Assembly: GCA_013416445.1 (NCBI GenBank)
Contig: JACCER010000001.1
Span: 186,001 to 250,000, forward strand
Direction: 5' to 3'
Source of the DNA: Alcaligenaceae bacterium
Lineage (GTDB): Bacteria; Pseudomonadota; Gammaproteobacteria; Burkholderiales; Burkholderiaceae_B
Length of the DNA: 64,000 nt
Each line of letters begins with the position of its first letter. The stretch's first letter is position 1. Shown here one piece after another: positions 1 to 9,046 of the stretch. The position numbers and the translations under genes are program-made. Below the pieces are notes generated by a model. That model did no database searches and had not been told where the DNA came from. It saw only the letters and a program-made list of their open reading frames with translations.

Positions 1-128
1 GCTTCTTCGAAAACTGGAGCAAAATTGCGGCAAGGGCCACACCAGGGTGCCCAAAAATCCACAATCATGGGCTTGCTGCCTTTGATGGCTGCCTGGAAAG
101 TGTTTTTGTTCAAATCGATGGTGCTCAT
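1..128 (-). CDS. Thioredoxin-family protein, 5' end only
   Basis: The first 42 codons of a minus-strand gene run off the left edge of the window. The translation starts MSTIDLNKNTFQAAIKG and carries DFWAPWCGPC, the classic thioredoxin active site with the redox pair Cys-Gly-Pro-Cys, preceded by the usual beta-strand MIVDFWA. The protein should be a cytoplasmic disulfide reductase. The rest of the fold, including the cis-proline, lies outside the window, so a longer co-chaperone-like thioredoxin cannot be separated from a plain one. The start at 128 is an ATG just after the weak Shine-Dalgarno GAGG. A hairpin with a T-run sits 12-35 nt upstream in its leader. Confidence 0.85.
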   Translation of the reverse strand, partial: MSTIDLNKNTFQAAIKGSKPMIVDFWAPWCGPCRNFAPVFEE

Positions 129-139
129 GGGGGGGCCTC

Positions 140-163
140 AAAAAAAAGCGGCTGGGTAGCCGC
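140..163 (-). terminator. Hairpin plus T-run in the thioredoxin leader
   Basis: GCGGCT and AGCCGC pair around the tetraloop GGGT (148-163). Read on the minus strand, the stem is followed by eight Ts (147-140). This is a standard intrinsic-terminator shape. It probably ends transcription of the upstream signalling operon (last stop codon at 308), but it lies so close to the thioredoxin start that it could also act as an attenuator. Confidence 0.5.
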
Positions 164-307
164 CTGCTTTAACGATGATAATGATCAGGCAAGTGTAGCG
201 TCTTTGGTGTGGAAACGCGATTGCGCTTGATCAATAGTATTGGTAAGCAAATGCTTTCGATTGGCAGGGTGTGGGTTGTATTGAATAATTCGATAAGCAA
301 ACAAGCC

Positions 308-3300
308 TTAAGTAAGTGCCAGTCGACTTAGCATGTGCTGGAATTCCGTAGCCGCTAACGGCTTGCTGAAATAATAACCCTGCATCTGGTCGCAACCGTT
401 TTCCTGTAAATATTTAAACTGCTCTTCAGTTTCAACGCCCTCGGCAATTACCTGCAAGTTCAGGCTGTGTGCCAGTGTAATAATGGCGATGATGACGGCG
501 GCGCCATCTGAATGGGTGGCAAGGTCGCACACAAAGGATCTATCGATTTTCAGTATGTCGATGGGCAACTGAGTAAGGTACGACAGGCTGGAGTAGCCAG
601 TGCCGAAATCGTCGAGCGACACCCTTAGGCCTAGTTGCTTCAGTTGGCGCAGGGTATCGATGCTGCGCTCTACATTGGCCATTGCCAGGCTCTCGGTTAG
701 TTCCATATTAAGGTACTGAGGCTCGAGCCCGGTTTCGTCCAGGATGGCGCTGATGGATTGGGCCAAGTCGAGTTCGGTAAATTGGCGTGCCGACAGGTTT
801 ACTGTGACCCGCAAGTTGGCTAGTCCTGCTGTTTGCCAGGCCTTGGCTTGCAGGCATGCAGTGCGTATCACCCAATTTCCTATGGGTACGATCAAACCGG
901 TATCTTCGGCTATCCCGATGAAGCGGTCGGGCGGAATCATGCCTAATTCGGGGTGACGCCAACGTATCAATGCTTCCATGCCTTCTATTTTTCCGGTTTG
1001 CGCGTTGACCTGGGCCTGATAGTGCAGGAGAAATTCGTTGCGCTCGATGGCGCAGCGTAGGTCGGCTTCGAGAAGCAGGCGTTCAAGGGCTTTTTCGTTC
1101 AATGCCGGGGTGAAGAACTGAAAGTTGTTGCGTCCGGATTCTTTGGCTCGATACATGGCGATATCGGCGTGTTTGATTAGCGTGTCGGGGTCTGTGCCGT
1201 CGTCGGGATAGACGGCAATGCCTATGCTGCAGGTAGTATAAAAACTGTGCCCGTCTATGGTCAGGGATTGCGCCAGGACCTCCATGATCATTTGCAACAC
1301 GCGGGCGGCAGAGGTGTCGCTGCTATGCGTGGGCAGGATCAGCACGAATTCGTCGCCACCGTGGCGCGCCAAGGTGTCGTCTGCGCGCAAGACATGCTGC
1401 AGGCGTGTAGAGATTTTTTGCAGCAATTGGTCGCCTGCGCGGTGCCCCAGGCTGTCGTTGATGAGCTTGAAGCGATCCAGGTCAAGGAAAGCCACCCAGA
1501 ACGGGCTGTCGTTGGAAGCCGATGCGGCAATGGCCTGACGCAGTCGTGTGTCTAGCAGCTTGCGGTTGGCCAACCCGGTGAGAGCATCGTGGTTGGCCTG
1601 GGACTCGAGTTCGTCTTGGTAATGCTTGGTTTCGGTGATGTCGTATTTGGCGGCGACAAAGTGGCTGATCGAGCCGGTGTCGTCTTTGACCGGCGCAATA
1701 TGCACTTTGCTCCAGAATAGGGTGCCGTCCTTGCGGTAATTGCGCACCGTAGCATGGCCTTCGCATTGGTCGGACAGTATCTTGCGGATTTCCGCGACGC
1801 CGGCTTGATTGGAATCGTTGCGGTGCAGCAGGCGCATGCTATGGCCTATGACTTCTTGTGTGGTGTAGCCTGTCATGCGCTCGAAGGCCGGGTTGACATA
1901 TTCAATAGGGTAGCCGGGGCGGGTGGCGCTGGTGATCACGATGGCGTTCGCGCTGGCGTCGATGGCGCGCTGGCGCAGGTATAGCGCTGCTTCTGCCGCC
2001 TTGCGCTGGTCACGTTCTTGCAGTGATTGCAGCGCTCCGATTACGCGTTGCGCCAGGTTTTCCAACAAGCCCAGTTCTTCTGCATCGAAGGCGTTTTCTT
2101 CTGCTGCATAAACGTTCAGTATGCCCAGCAGGTTTTCGCCGTCGAGCAGCGGTAGCGCAGCCTTGGACCGGAAACCATAGCGCAGGGCCGCCAGCCGCCA
2201 GGGCAAGTGGGCCTCACGGGAAAAGTGATTGGCTGTGGCGGGCAACCGCGTGTGCAATACGCTGTCTATGGTGCTTAGCTGTTCCGGTTCGTGGGCCAGG
2301 GGGCCTTTGATGCTGTCGAGATACTGCTGGTTTTCTCCAGCGATATTGGTCAGCGCTATGGGTTTACCATCGGCTTGCAGCATGCCGACCCAGGCCATGA
2401 TGTAGCCAGCGTTGACAGCGACTTCGCATATGCCTTGCAGCAACGCGTTCTTATCGTGTGAGACGGCGATTCTTGCATTGCATTCGTGAATGGCGCGCAG
2501 CGCGCGATGGCTGCGTCGCAGAGATTCTTGCAGCAGGTATTCTTCGGTGACGTCGCTGCCCACGCTATTGAGCTGGACCAGGCCGGATGTTGCCGAGCGG
2601 GTGATGCGCACGGCATAGCGCAGCCAGCGCACCACGCCGTCTGAGCGCAGTATGCGGTAATGAATGACCGCCTGTCGCACGACGGCCTGGTTGTTTGTTT
2701 TCAGCCTTCTGCCAAAGATGATGACTTTTTGTCTGTCTTGGCGATGGATGCAGTCGAACCACAGGCGCGGGTTTTTGTAGAAAGCGTCGGGTGGATAGCC
2801 ATAGACTTGCTCGACGGCCGGGCTGACATAGGCGATGCCTTGGTTGGGAGAGAAGAAAGTCCATAGGACTTCGTTGATGGATGCCATGACCTGCGCCAAC
2901 TGCTTTTCGTTGGAATGCAGCGACTGTTCTACCTTGCGCGTGCGGGCTTCGGACGCCAGCCGGGCATAGTTCAGGGTTCGCATGAACAGAAACACCAGCA
3001 GGCTGAGCAGGGCGCCTACAAAGGCGGCGATCCATGGCAGCCAGGTTTGCGACAGTTTGACAAATCTTGGTTGCGCGTTAATGCCCAGGTGCCACGTTGT
3101 GCCCCCGATAGGCAGGACAAGTTCGCGCTGCAGCTCGGGTGCCAAAAAATAGCCTTGTTGTGCTGTTTTAGGCTGGTAGCTGCTACTGTCAAAAATAAGA
3201 TTTCCGGCGTTGAAGGACGCCGTTGTACTGTTGTATGCGGACTTGTTATGAATGGTGATGGCCAAGTCGTTGAGGAGTTCAGGGCCGAATACCGTGCGCA

Positions 3301-3925
3301 GCATTTCGTCTACCCGAATCGCCAGGAATACGAACCCTGTGAAGAGCCGGGTCCGTTCAGCTTGAGTGGTGGGGATTTCGCCATTGGAATAGAGCGGCAA
3401 GATGAATATCAGCCCGTCGATGTCGCCCGGAGCGACAAAAAGACGCAAGCGTTCGCTTGTAGACAGTTGGCCGGTGTCGCGTGCCCGGTGTATGGCAAGC
3501 AAGCGTTTCATGTCAGAAGCCTGGTCATAGCCTAGCCCGGTGAGGTTTTTGGCCAGGGGTTCGATGTACTGGATGATAAAGGTTTCGGGGAATGCGCTGC
3601 GCGGGCTATAGCCCGCGGCCTGTATCCCTGGCAAACGGGATTCGAGGTCGAGTGCGAGTGTTGTTTTTTGAAAGGCCGCCTCAGTAGGCAGGGTGTGGGC
3701 GGCAAACTGGGCTTGATAACCTCTTAGGACTTCTGTGTATTCGTTGATTTGCCCTTGCAGGCTGTTTTTTGCGCTAGTGACGCGGGCATCGAGCTGGGAC
3801 GCGATTTCGCGGTCGACCAGTGTCTTGCCTTGCCACCAGGCAAGGCCAGCGGCCAGCAGCCCCACCACCAAAAACAGCAGCGCCAGCCATCGACGTGAAT
3901 CGTGCCATGGTTTATTTGTGAGCAT
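308..3925 (-). CDS. CHASE-PAS-GAF-PAS-GGDEF-EAL c-di-GMP signalling protein
   Basis: Inner-membrane protein of 1205 residues with two membrane spans (about 12-31 and 294-315) enclosing a CHASE-like periplasmic sensor. Then follow a PAS domain (about 340-460), a GAF domain (about 500-660), a second PAS domain (about 670-790), a GGDEF domain and a C-terminal EAL domain. Both catalytic domains look intact. The cyclase half has RHGGDEF with an RADD inhibitory site five residues upstream. The phosphodiesterase half has EALIRW, NLSARQF, DDFGTGYSS and EGVETEE. The net activity, synthesis or breakdown of c-di-GMP, cannot be told from sequence. The ATG at 3925 lies 4 nt after the stop of the chemoreceptor gene, so the two are probably translated from one mRNA. 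An in-frame extension to 4108 would overlap the chemoreceptor and has low-complexity sequence, so it was rejected. Confidence 0.9.
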   Translation of the reverse strand: MLTNKPWHDSRRWLALLFLVVGLLAAGLAWWQGKTLVDREIASQLDARVTSAKNSLQGQINEYTEVLRGYQAQFAAHTLPTEAAFQKTTLALDLESRLPGIQAAGYSPRSAFPETFIIQYIEPLAKNLTGLGYDQASDMKRLLAIHRARDTGQLSTSERLRLFVAPGDIDGLIFILPLYSNGEIPTTQAERTRLFTGFVFLAIRVDEMLRTVFGPELLNDLAITIHNKSAYNSTTASFNAGNLIFDSSSYQPKTAQQGYFLAPELQRELVLPIGGTTWHLGINAQPRFVKLSQTWLPWIAAFVGALLSLLVFLFMRTLNYARLASEARTRKVEQSLHSNEKQLAQVMASINEVLWTFFSPNQGIAYVSPAVEQVYGYPPDAFYKNPRLWFDCIHRQDRQKVIIFGRRLKTNNQAVVRQAVIHYRILRSDGVVRWLRYAVRITRSATSGLVQLNSVGSDVTEEYLLQESLRRSHRALRAIHECNARIAVSHDKNALLQGICEVAVNAGYIMAWVGMLQADGKPIALTNIAGENQQYLDSIKGPLAHEPEQLSTIDSVLHTRLPATANHFSREAHLPWRLAALRYGFRSKAALPLLDGENLLGILNVYAAEENAFDAEELGLLENLAQRVIGALQSLQERDQRKAAEAALYLRQRAIDASANAIVITSATRPGYPIEYVNPAFERMTGYTTQEVIGHSMRLLHRNDSNQAGVAEIRKILSDQCEGHATVRNYRKDGTLFWSKVHIAPVKDDTGSISHFVAAKYDITETKHYQDELESQANHDALTGLANRKLLDTRLRQAIAASASNDSPFWVAFLDLDRFKLINDSLGHRAGDQLLQKISTRLQHVLRADDTLARHGGDEFVLILPTHSSDTSAARVLQMIMEVLAQSLTIDGHSFYTTCSIGIAVYPDDGTDPDTLIKHADIAMYRAKESGRNNFQFFTPALNEKALERLLLEADLRCAIERNEFLLHYQAQVNAQTGKIEGMEALIRWRHPELGMIPPDRFIGIAEDTGLIVPIGNWVIRTACLQAKAWQTAGLANLRVTVNLSARQFTELDLAQSISAILDETGLEPQYLNMELTESLAMANVERSIDTLRQLKQLGLRVSLDDFGTGYSSLSYLTQLPIDILKIDRSFVCDLATHSDGAAVIIAIITLAHSLNLQVIAEGVETEEQFKYLQENGCDQMQGYYFSKPLAATEFQHMLSRLALT

Positions 3926-3929
3926 GGGG

Positions 3930-5537
3930 TCATGCAAGCAGTTTGGGTGTGGCAACCACCAAGGGCTGGGCCTGGTGTAATGCGCTGGCCGTGTTGCCCA
4001 GTTTGAATACGCCAACGAGCCGTGACAAGGCGCCGGTTTGGTCGTGCAGTGAAGCGGCTGCAGCTGCGGCCTCTTCGACCAGGGCGGCGTTTTGCTGGGT
4101 GGCGTCATCCATTTGGTTGATGGCCTGGTTCACCTGGCCTATGCCTGCTGTTTGTTCCTGGCTGGCAGCGGCGATTTCACCCATGATGTCGGTAACGCGT
4201 TTGACGCTGTCGACGATTTCATCCATGGTTTTTCCGGCTTCCACAACCTGTATGCTGCCTTCGGTGGTTTTGTTTACCGAGTTGTCGATTAGCGTTTTGA
4301 TTTCTTTGGCTGCTTCGGCGGAGCGCTGCGCCAGGCTGCGGACTTCGGCCGCCACGACCGCGAATCCACGGCCTTCCTGCCCTGCGCGGGCCGCTTCCAC
4401 TGCGGCATTCAGGGCAAGGATGTTGGTCTGGAAGGCAATGCCGTTAATGACGTCGATGATGTCGACGATTTCGCGGGCTGACTGATTGATTTGTTCCATG
4501 GTGCCTACCAGCTGCATGACGGCGGCGCCGCCCCTGATGGCGATTTGCGAGGCTGAAGACGCCAGTTGATTGGCTTGGTGGGCGTTGTCGGAGTTTTGCT
4601 TGACGGTAGAGGTGAGCTGCTCCATGGAGGTTGCGGTGGTGGCCAGCGACCCGGCTTGATGTTCGGTGCGTACGGACAGGTCGAGGTTGCCCGTTGCAAT
4701 CTGGCTGGATGCCGTTGCGATCATGTCGGTGCCGCTGCGGACTTCGTTGACGATGCGTACCAGGCTGTCGTTCATGTTTTTCAGTGCTTGCATCAGTTGC
4801 CCGGTTTCGTCGCGCGAGGCAACCTCGATGTGGCTGCCGAGATCGCCCGCAGCAACAGAGTTGGCGATAGCAACGGCCCTGCTTAAGGGACGGGTGATGC
4901 CGCGGGTTACCCAATAAGCAAAACCGCAGGCAAGCAGGATGGCGGCAAGGGCCAGGGCAAGCATGGTGGCGACCCCGGTTTTGTAGTCGTTTTCGGCTTG
5001 TACGCCTTCGGTTTCTATCAGGTCGCTGATGAACTTGGCGAGCCTTTGGATGTTTTCCATGTAGGCGGCTTGGGATTCCATGATGCTGGCCACCAGCAGT
5101 GAGCTAGCGGCCTGTTTGTTGTCTTCGGCCATCAAGCGCAGGAATTCTTCCTGGCCGCCACGGTATTTAGTGCGAGTATTGATAATGTCCGCGAGCATTG
5201 CCTTGCCCTTGGGGGTGCTGAGCAATTGTTCGAGCCGGCCCAGGTTTTTGTCGATGTTAGCCCTGGCGACGGAGATTTTTCCGAGTTCGGAGTTGATTCT
5301 TTTGTGGTCATCAAGGATGACGCTGTTGCGCATGGCAATGGCGATGAGGTTGATGTCATTCAGCACATTGTTGGCCCACGTGGATTTCGGATAGCGATCT
5401 TGGATAACCAATTGGGCGCTGGCATTGAGTGTGGCCAGGCGAAAGACTCCTAGGGCGGTGATGCTGATTAGCAAAAAGACGATGATGCCAAACGTACCGG
5501 CCAGACGGTGGCCTATTTTTAAATTGATAAAAGACAT
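3930..5537 (-). CDS. Methyl-accepting chemotaxis protein
   Basis: A 535-residue transmembrane chemoreceptor. A first membrane span (about 12-33) is followed by a four-helix periplasmic ligand domain, a second span (about 187-210), a HAMP domain starting TRGITRPLSRA, and a signalling domain with the highly conserved hairpin tip INGIAFQTNILALNAAVEA and GRGFAVVAAEVR. The protein should sense a periplasmic signal and control CheA through CheW. The C-terminus ends ATPKLLA and shows no NWETF-type CheR-docking pentapeptide. It is the first gene of a two-gene unit with the GGDEF-EAL protein behind it. The ATG at 5537 gives a normal N-terminus with the first span close behind. The ligand is unknown. 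Confidence 0.93.
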   Translation of the reverse strand: MSFINLKIGHRLAGTFGIIVFLLISITALGVFRLATLNASAQLVIQDRYPKSTWANNVLNDINLIAIAMRNSVILDDHKRINSELGKISVARANIDKNLGRLEQLLSTPKGKAMLADIINTRTKYRGGQEEFLRLMAEDNKQAASSLLVASIMESQAAYMENIQRLAKFISDLIETEGVQAENDYKTGVATMLALALAAILLACGFAYWVTRGITRPLSRAVAIANSVAAGDLGSHIEVASRDETGQLMQALKNMNDSLVRIVNEVRSGTDMIATASSQIATGNLDLSVRTEHQAGSLATTATSMEQLTSTVKQNSDNAHQANQLASSASQIAIRGGAAVMQLVGTMEQINQSAREIVDIIDVINGIAFQTNILALNAAVEAARAGQEGRGFAVVAAEVRSLAQRSAEAAKEIKTLIDNSVNKTTEGSIQVVEAGKTMDEIVDSVKRVTDIMGEIAAASQEQTAGIGQVNQAINQMDDATQQNAALVEEAAAAAASLHDQTGALSRLVGVFKLGNTASALHQAQPLVVATPKLLA

Positions 5538-5563
5538 TGATTGATATTCGGAATGCTGCGTGA

Positions 5564-5577
5564 CTGAAAGATTTCAG
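5564..5577. promoter_or_regulatory. Small palindrome in the chemoreceptor leader
   Basis: CTGAAA-GA-TTTCAG is a perfect 6+6 palindrome about 27 nt upstream of the chemoreceptor start. It could be an operator half or chance; nothing else supports it. Confidence 0.2.
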
Positions 5578-5644
5578 GGCCGTGTGACGCCAAATGCGAC
5601 GGTTGATACATGGTTATTTTGTAGCGTTATAAGCATGGTCATTG

Positions 5645-5670
5645 CAACATATTTCAAATGAAATATATTG
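5645..5670. promoter_or_regulatory. AT-rich palindromic operator candidate upstream of the chemoreceptor operon
   Basis: ATATTTCA-AA-TGAAATAT (5649-5666) is a perfect 18-bp palindrome. After one mismatch it extends by CAA/TTG to 12-bp arms. It lies about 110-130 bp upstream of the chemoreceptor start, between that gene and the permease terminator, where a regulator of the operon would bind. I do not recognise it as the site of a known regulator. Confidence 0.4.
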
Positions 5671-5687
5671 TAAACAGCAGCAGTATA

Positions 5688-5709
5688 AGCCCGCTGTTGA
5701 TAGCGGGCT
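5688..5709 (-). terminator. Intrinsic terminator of the purine permease gene
   Basis: AGCCCGCT and AGCGGGCT form a perfect 8-bp stem with a 6-nt loop, 49 nt beyond the permease stop codon. The T-run on the minus side is short, so termination may be partial. Confidence 0.55.
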
Positions 5710-5757
5710 TTGATTTAAATCATCAATGTAAAAAAATCACAAAAAATTTTCAGGATC

Positions 5758-7050
5758 TTATTCGGGGAAAAACGCGTACTTGATAACAAATAATATGGCG
5801 ACCAGCAGGGTGGCCATATGTATCTCGCGGAACTTGCCAGTAATGGCCTTGAGCACTACGTAGCTGATGAAACCGAATGCAAGGCCATTGGCAATGGAAT
5901 AAGTAAATGGCATCACGATGGCAGTTAATGCGGCCGGAGTGGCTTCGGTGATTTCCCCCCAGTCGATTTCAGTGATTTCACGCAGCATCAGGCCAGCTAC
6001 ATAAAGCAAGGCAGGTGCGGTGGCGTATGCGGGCACCGACCCGGCCAATGGAGCCAGGAACAGCGACAACAAGAAAAGCACGGCCACGGTCAGTGCGGTG
6101 AGGCCAGTACGCCCGCCAGCCTGCACACCTGATGCACTTTCCACATAGGCGGTGGTGCTGCTGGTGCCCAGAAACGAACCGGCCACTATGGCCGAGCTAT
6201 CGGCCATCAGGGCACGGCCCAGGCGATTGGGCTTGCCGTCCTGGATGAGGTTGGCGCGTTTGGCCACGCCTATCATCGTGCCGGTTGCGTCAAACACTTC
6301 GACCAGCACCAGCACCAGGATCACATGAATAAACCCAGTATGCAGCGCACCCATGATATCGAGTTGCAAAAACGTGGGCGCCAGGCTGGGTGGTGCGGAA
6401 AATACGCCGTAGAACTGGCTGTTGCCTGTCAGCATAGAGGCGACGGTAACCACCAGTATGCCAATAAGAATGGCGCCCTTGATTCTTAGTGCATCCAGCG
6501 CGGCAATAATGAAAAAGCCCAGTATGGCAAATAGTGCAGGCGCCGATGTCAGGTCGCCCAGGGCGACTTTGGTGGCGGGATTGGCCACGACTATGCCGGA
6601 ACCGCTTAGGGCGATAATGGCCAGGAACAGGCCTATGCCCGCCGCAATGGCCGAGCGCAATGAATGCGGTATGCCGGCAATCAGCCAGGAGCGCACCCCG
6701 GTAAGAGTCAGGATCAGGAAGATGACGCCCGATATGAAGACGGCGCCCAGAGCCTGTTGCCATGTATAGCCCAGCGCACCCACCACGGTAAAGGCAAAAA
6801 AGGCGTTCAAGCCCATGCCAGGCGCCATACCTATAGGCCAGTTGGCCAGAAAGGCCATGATTAGCGTGCCCAGTGCAGCGGCCAGGCAGGTGGCGACGAA
6901 GACCGCGCTTTTGTCCATGCCGGTGCTTGACAAGATTTCCGGGTTCACGAAAATAATATAAGACATGGTCAGAAAGGTCGTGATTCCCGCCAGTATTTCG
7001 GTGCGCACCGTGGTTCCGTGCTCGCGCAACTGGAAAAATTGTTCAAGCAT
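5758..7050 (-). CDS. NCS2-family purine permease (AzgA-like)
   Basis: A 430-residue polytopic inner-membrane protein. The N-terminus FQLREHGTTVRTEILAGITT and the motif MAPGMGLNAFFAF are typical of the AzgA branch of nucleobase-cation symporter 2, which takes up adenine, guanine or hypoxanthine by proton symport. Other family signs are STTAYVESASGVQAGGRTGLT and about a dozen hydrophobic segments along the whole length. The exact purine cannot be told from sequence. The ATG at 7050 is 94 bp from the divergent tsaD. The gene stands alone, followed by a terminator at 5688-5709. Confidence 0.88.
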   Translation of the reverse strand: MLEQFFQLREHGTTVRTEILAGITTFLTMSYIIFVNPEILSSTGMDKSAVFVATCLAAALGTLIMAFLANWPIGMAPGMGLNAFFAFTVVGALGYTWQQALGAVFISGVIFLILTLTGVRSWLIAGIPHSLRSAIAAGIGLFLAIIALSGSGIVVANPATKVALGDLTSAPALFAILGFFIIAALDALRIKGAILIGILVVTVASMLTGNSQFYGVFSAPPSLAPTFLQLDIMGALHTGFIHVILVLVLVEVFDATGTMIGVAKRANLIQDGKPNRLGRALMADSSAIVAGSFLGTSSTTAYVESASGVQAGGRTGLTALTVAVLFLLSLFLAPLAGSVPAYATAPALLYVAGLMLREITEIDWGEITEATPAALTAIVMPFTYSIANGLAFGFISYVVLKAITGKFREIHMATLLVAILFVIKYAFFPE

Positions 7051-7144
7051 ATGGCTTTCCTAAATGGGTTGATGGTTGTGTAGTTAAACAACAATGCGAC
7101 CTGGATTTTAGAACGGTTTTGTCAGGGGTTGTAAACTAGCGCCC

Positions 7145-8188
7145 ATGATAATTATTGGCTTCGAAAGTTCTTGCGATGAAACCGGTGTGGCGTTGGTCTG
7201 CACAGAGCGGGGCTTGCTTGCCCATGCCTTGCATAGCCAGATCGCAATGCACCAGGAGTACGGCGGCGTTGTTCCCGAACTGGCATCACGCGACCATATC
7301 CGCCGTGTGCTGCCCCTGACCCGCCAGGTGCTGCAGCAGGCGGGGGTCAAGGCAGACCAGATAGGCGCCGTGGCTTATACGGCCGGGCCTGGCTTGGCCG
7401 GGGCCTTGCTGGTGGGGGCCAGCGTGGCCCAGTCGTTTGCCTGGGCGCGCGGGCTGCCGGCCATACCTATACATCACCTTGAAGGCCATTTGCTTTCACC
7501 GCTGCTGGCCAGTCCCAGGCCCGGTTTTCCCTTTGTGGCTTTGCTGGTTTCTGGCGGGCACACGCAAATCATGCGTGTTGATGGCGTGGGCAACTACCAG
7601 TTGCTGGGTGAAACCCTGGATGACGCGGCTGGCGAGGCTTTCGATAAAACCGCCAAGCTAATGGGCTTGGGCTACCCAGGCGGCCCGGCCTTGTCGCGTC
7701 TGGCTCAGCAGGGCGATGCCAGCGTCTACGATTTACCCAGACCCATGCTGCATAGCCGTGATCTGGATTTCAGCTTCAGTGGTCTGAAAACGGCTGTACT
7801 GACGCGAGTCAAGAATATTGAAAAAGACTGCGGCCAGTTATCAGAACAGCAACGCGCCGATTTGGCGGCGGCGACAGAAGCGGCCATCGTCGATGTGCTG
7901 GCGGCCAAGTCAATCAAGGCCATGAAACAGACCGGCCTGAAACGCCTGGTCGTGGCCGGCGGGGTAGGGGCCAACAGCCATTTGCGCGCCAAGCTGGTGC
8001 AGGCCATGTCCAAGCTGGGTGGCGAGGTGTTTTTCCCACCCCTGGAATTTTGCACCGATAACGGCGCCATGATTGCCTTTGCCGCGGCCATGCGAGTCAA
8101 TGCGGAGCTGGTCGATTTGTCCGATATGCGTCACGCGTTTACTGTAAAACCGCGTTGGGAATTGCACGATGTATGCGTGGACAGTTGA
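7145..8188 (+). CDS. tsaD: tRNA N6-threonylcarbamoyladenosine transferase TsaD
   Basis: The 347-residue TsaD (older names Gcp, YgjD) transfers the threonylcarbamoyl group to A37 of tRNAs that read ANN codons, with TsaB and TsaE. The N-terminus [16 protein letters not shown], the metal-binding HHLEGH and the ASKHA-type glycine loops ([19 protein letters not shown]) are all present, and the length is normal. The start ATG at 7145 gives exactly the conserved N-terminus. It converges with plsY, and a REP-like palindrome lies in between. Confidence 0.97.
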   Translation: MIIIGFESSCDETGVALVCTERGLLAHALHSQIAMHQEYGGVVPELASRDHIRRVLPLTRQVLQQAGVKADQIGAVAYTAGPGLAGALLVGASVAQSFAWARGLPAIPIHHLEGHLLSPLLASPRPGFPFVALLVSGGHTQIMRVDGVGNYQLLGETLDDAAGEAFDKTAKLMGLGYPGGPALSRLAQQGDASVYDLPRPMLHSRDLDFSFSGLKTAVLTRVKNIEKDCGQLSEQQRADLAAATEAAIVDVLAAKSIKAMKQTGLKRLVVAGGVGANSHLRAKLVQAMSKLGGEVFFPPLEFCTDNGAMIAFAAAMRVNAELVDLSDMRHAFTVKPRWELHDVCVDS

Positions 8189-8222
8189 TGTCGGTTTACG
8201 CTAGTTGATTGTGGTGTTGTTT

Positions 8223-8256
8223 GTCGGATTACGCGCCTGGTGGCGCTAATCCGGCC
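8223..8256. repeat. REP-like palindrome copy 1
   Basis: CGGATTA, a bulged C, then GCGCC pair with GGCGC and TAATCCG around TGGT: a 12-bp stem with one bulge. It lies between the convergent genes tsaD and plsY and is one of nine related copies in the window. Confidence 0.85.
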
Positions 8257-8298
8257 AGCGAAAACCTTAAGCAAGCGCCATCCCCGATCTGGTCCGAC

Positions 8299-8937
8299 CT
8301 ACTTCTTTTTGTCGATACGGGTTTCTTTGCCAGTCATGAGGCGGCTGATGTTGGCCTGGTGCCGGAATAGCAGCACTATGCTGATAATTACGATGGCCAG
8401 CGCAATTGAAGGCTCAAGGCGCCAGGCCACATTGCCCCCCAGCAAATAGAATAGCGGCGCGAATATGGCCGCAATAATCGACGATAAAGACGAATAGCGC
8501 GTTACGTAGACCACAATCAGCCAAGTAGCCACCGTGGCCAGCGCCAGCCAGGGATTCAGGCCCAGCAATACGCCCAGCGCCGTGGCCACCCCCTTGCCGC
8601 CCTTGAATTTCAGGAACACGGGGTAGACGTGGCCCAGGAAAGCCGCCACTGCACTGACGGCGATGGTGATTTCAGGAAGATCCAGCTGGTGCGTGGCATA
8701 CATGGCGACAACTACCGCCACCCAGCCCTTGGCGGCATCGCCAAGCAAGGTCAGCGCTGCAGCCGTCTTGTTGCCGGTGCGAAGCACATTGGTGGCACCG
8801 GGGTTTTTTGAGCCAAAAGTGCGTGGGTCTTGCAGCTTCATGATCTTGCTGACTATGACAGCGAACGAAATGGACCCAAGCAGGTAAGATAAAAGCGCAA
8901 TAGCGAGAGCTATTAGGCTCAAGGTGGCGATGGTCAT
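8299..8937 (-). CDS. plsY: Glycerol-3-phosphate acyltransferase PlsY
   Basis: PlsY (212 residues) acylates glycerol 3-phosphate with acyl-phosphate in the inner membrane, the first step of phospholipid synthesis. The conserved motifs are [10 protein letters not shown] near the N-terminus, [15 protein letters not shown], and [17 protein letters not shown], with several membrane spans between them. The ATG at 8937 follows a GGAG sequence about 11 nt upstream. A longer frame to 9012 would run into the surE promoter region and is not supported. It is divergent from surE and convergent with tsaD. Confidence 0.95.
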   Translation of the reverse strand: MTIATLSLIALAIALLSYLLGSISFAVIVSKIMKLQDPRTFGSKNPGATNVLRTGNKTAAALTLLGDAAKGWVAVVVAMYATHQLDLPEITIAVSAVAAFLGHVYPVFLKFKGGKGVATALGVLLGLNPWLALATVATWLIVVYVTRYSSLSSIIAAIFAPLFYLLGGNVAWRLEPSIALAIVIISIVLLFRHQANISRLMTGKETRIDKKK

Positions 8938-9046
8938 AATTTCAAGGACTCCAGTGGGTTGTGCGGGGATTCTACCGAGTGTGGCCCAAAACAACAAAAC
9001 GACCGAGTACAATTCGCTACGTTCAGTTGAATTCTATGGAAGAGCA

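Noticed and set aside
2915-3535. 206-codon frame antisense to the CHASE-GGDEF-EAL gene
   Set aside because: Same reason: a shadow of a strongly supported gene; no ribosome-binding site or domain.
3926-4108. N-terminal extension of the GGDEF-EAL protein
   Set aside because: It overlaps the chemoreceptor 3' end, has proline-rich nonsense sequence, and the membrane span follows the later ATG naturally.
7051-7144. Purine riboswitch before the NCS2 permease
   Set aside because: The 94-bp gap shows none of the conserved loop sequences, and such riboswitches are not typical of betaproteobacteria.
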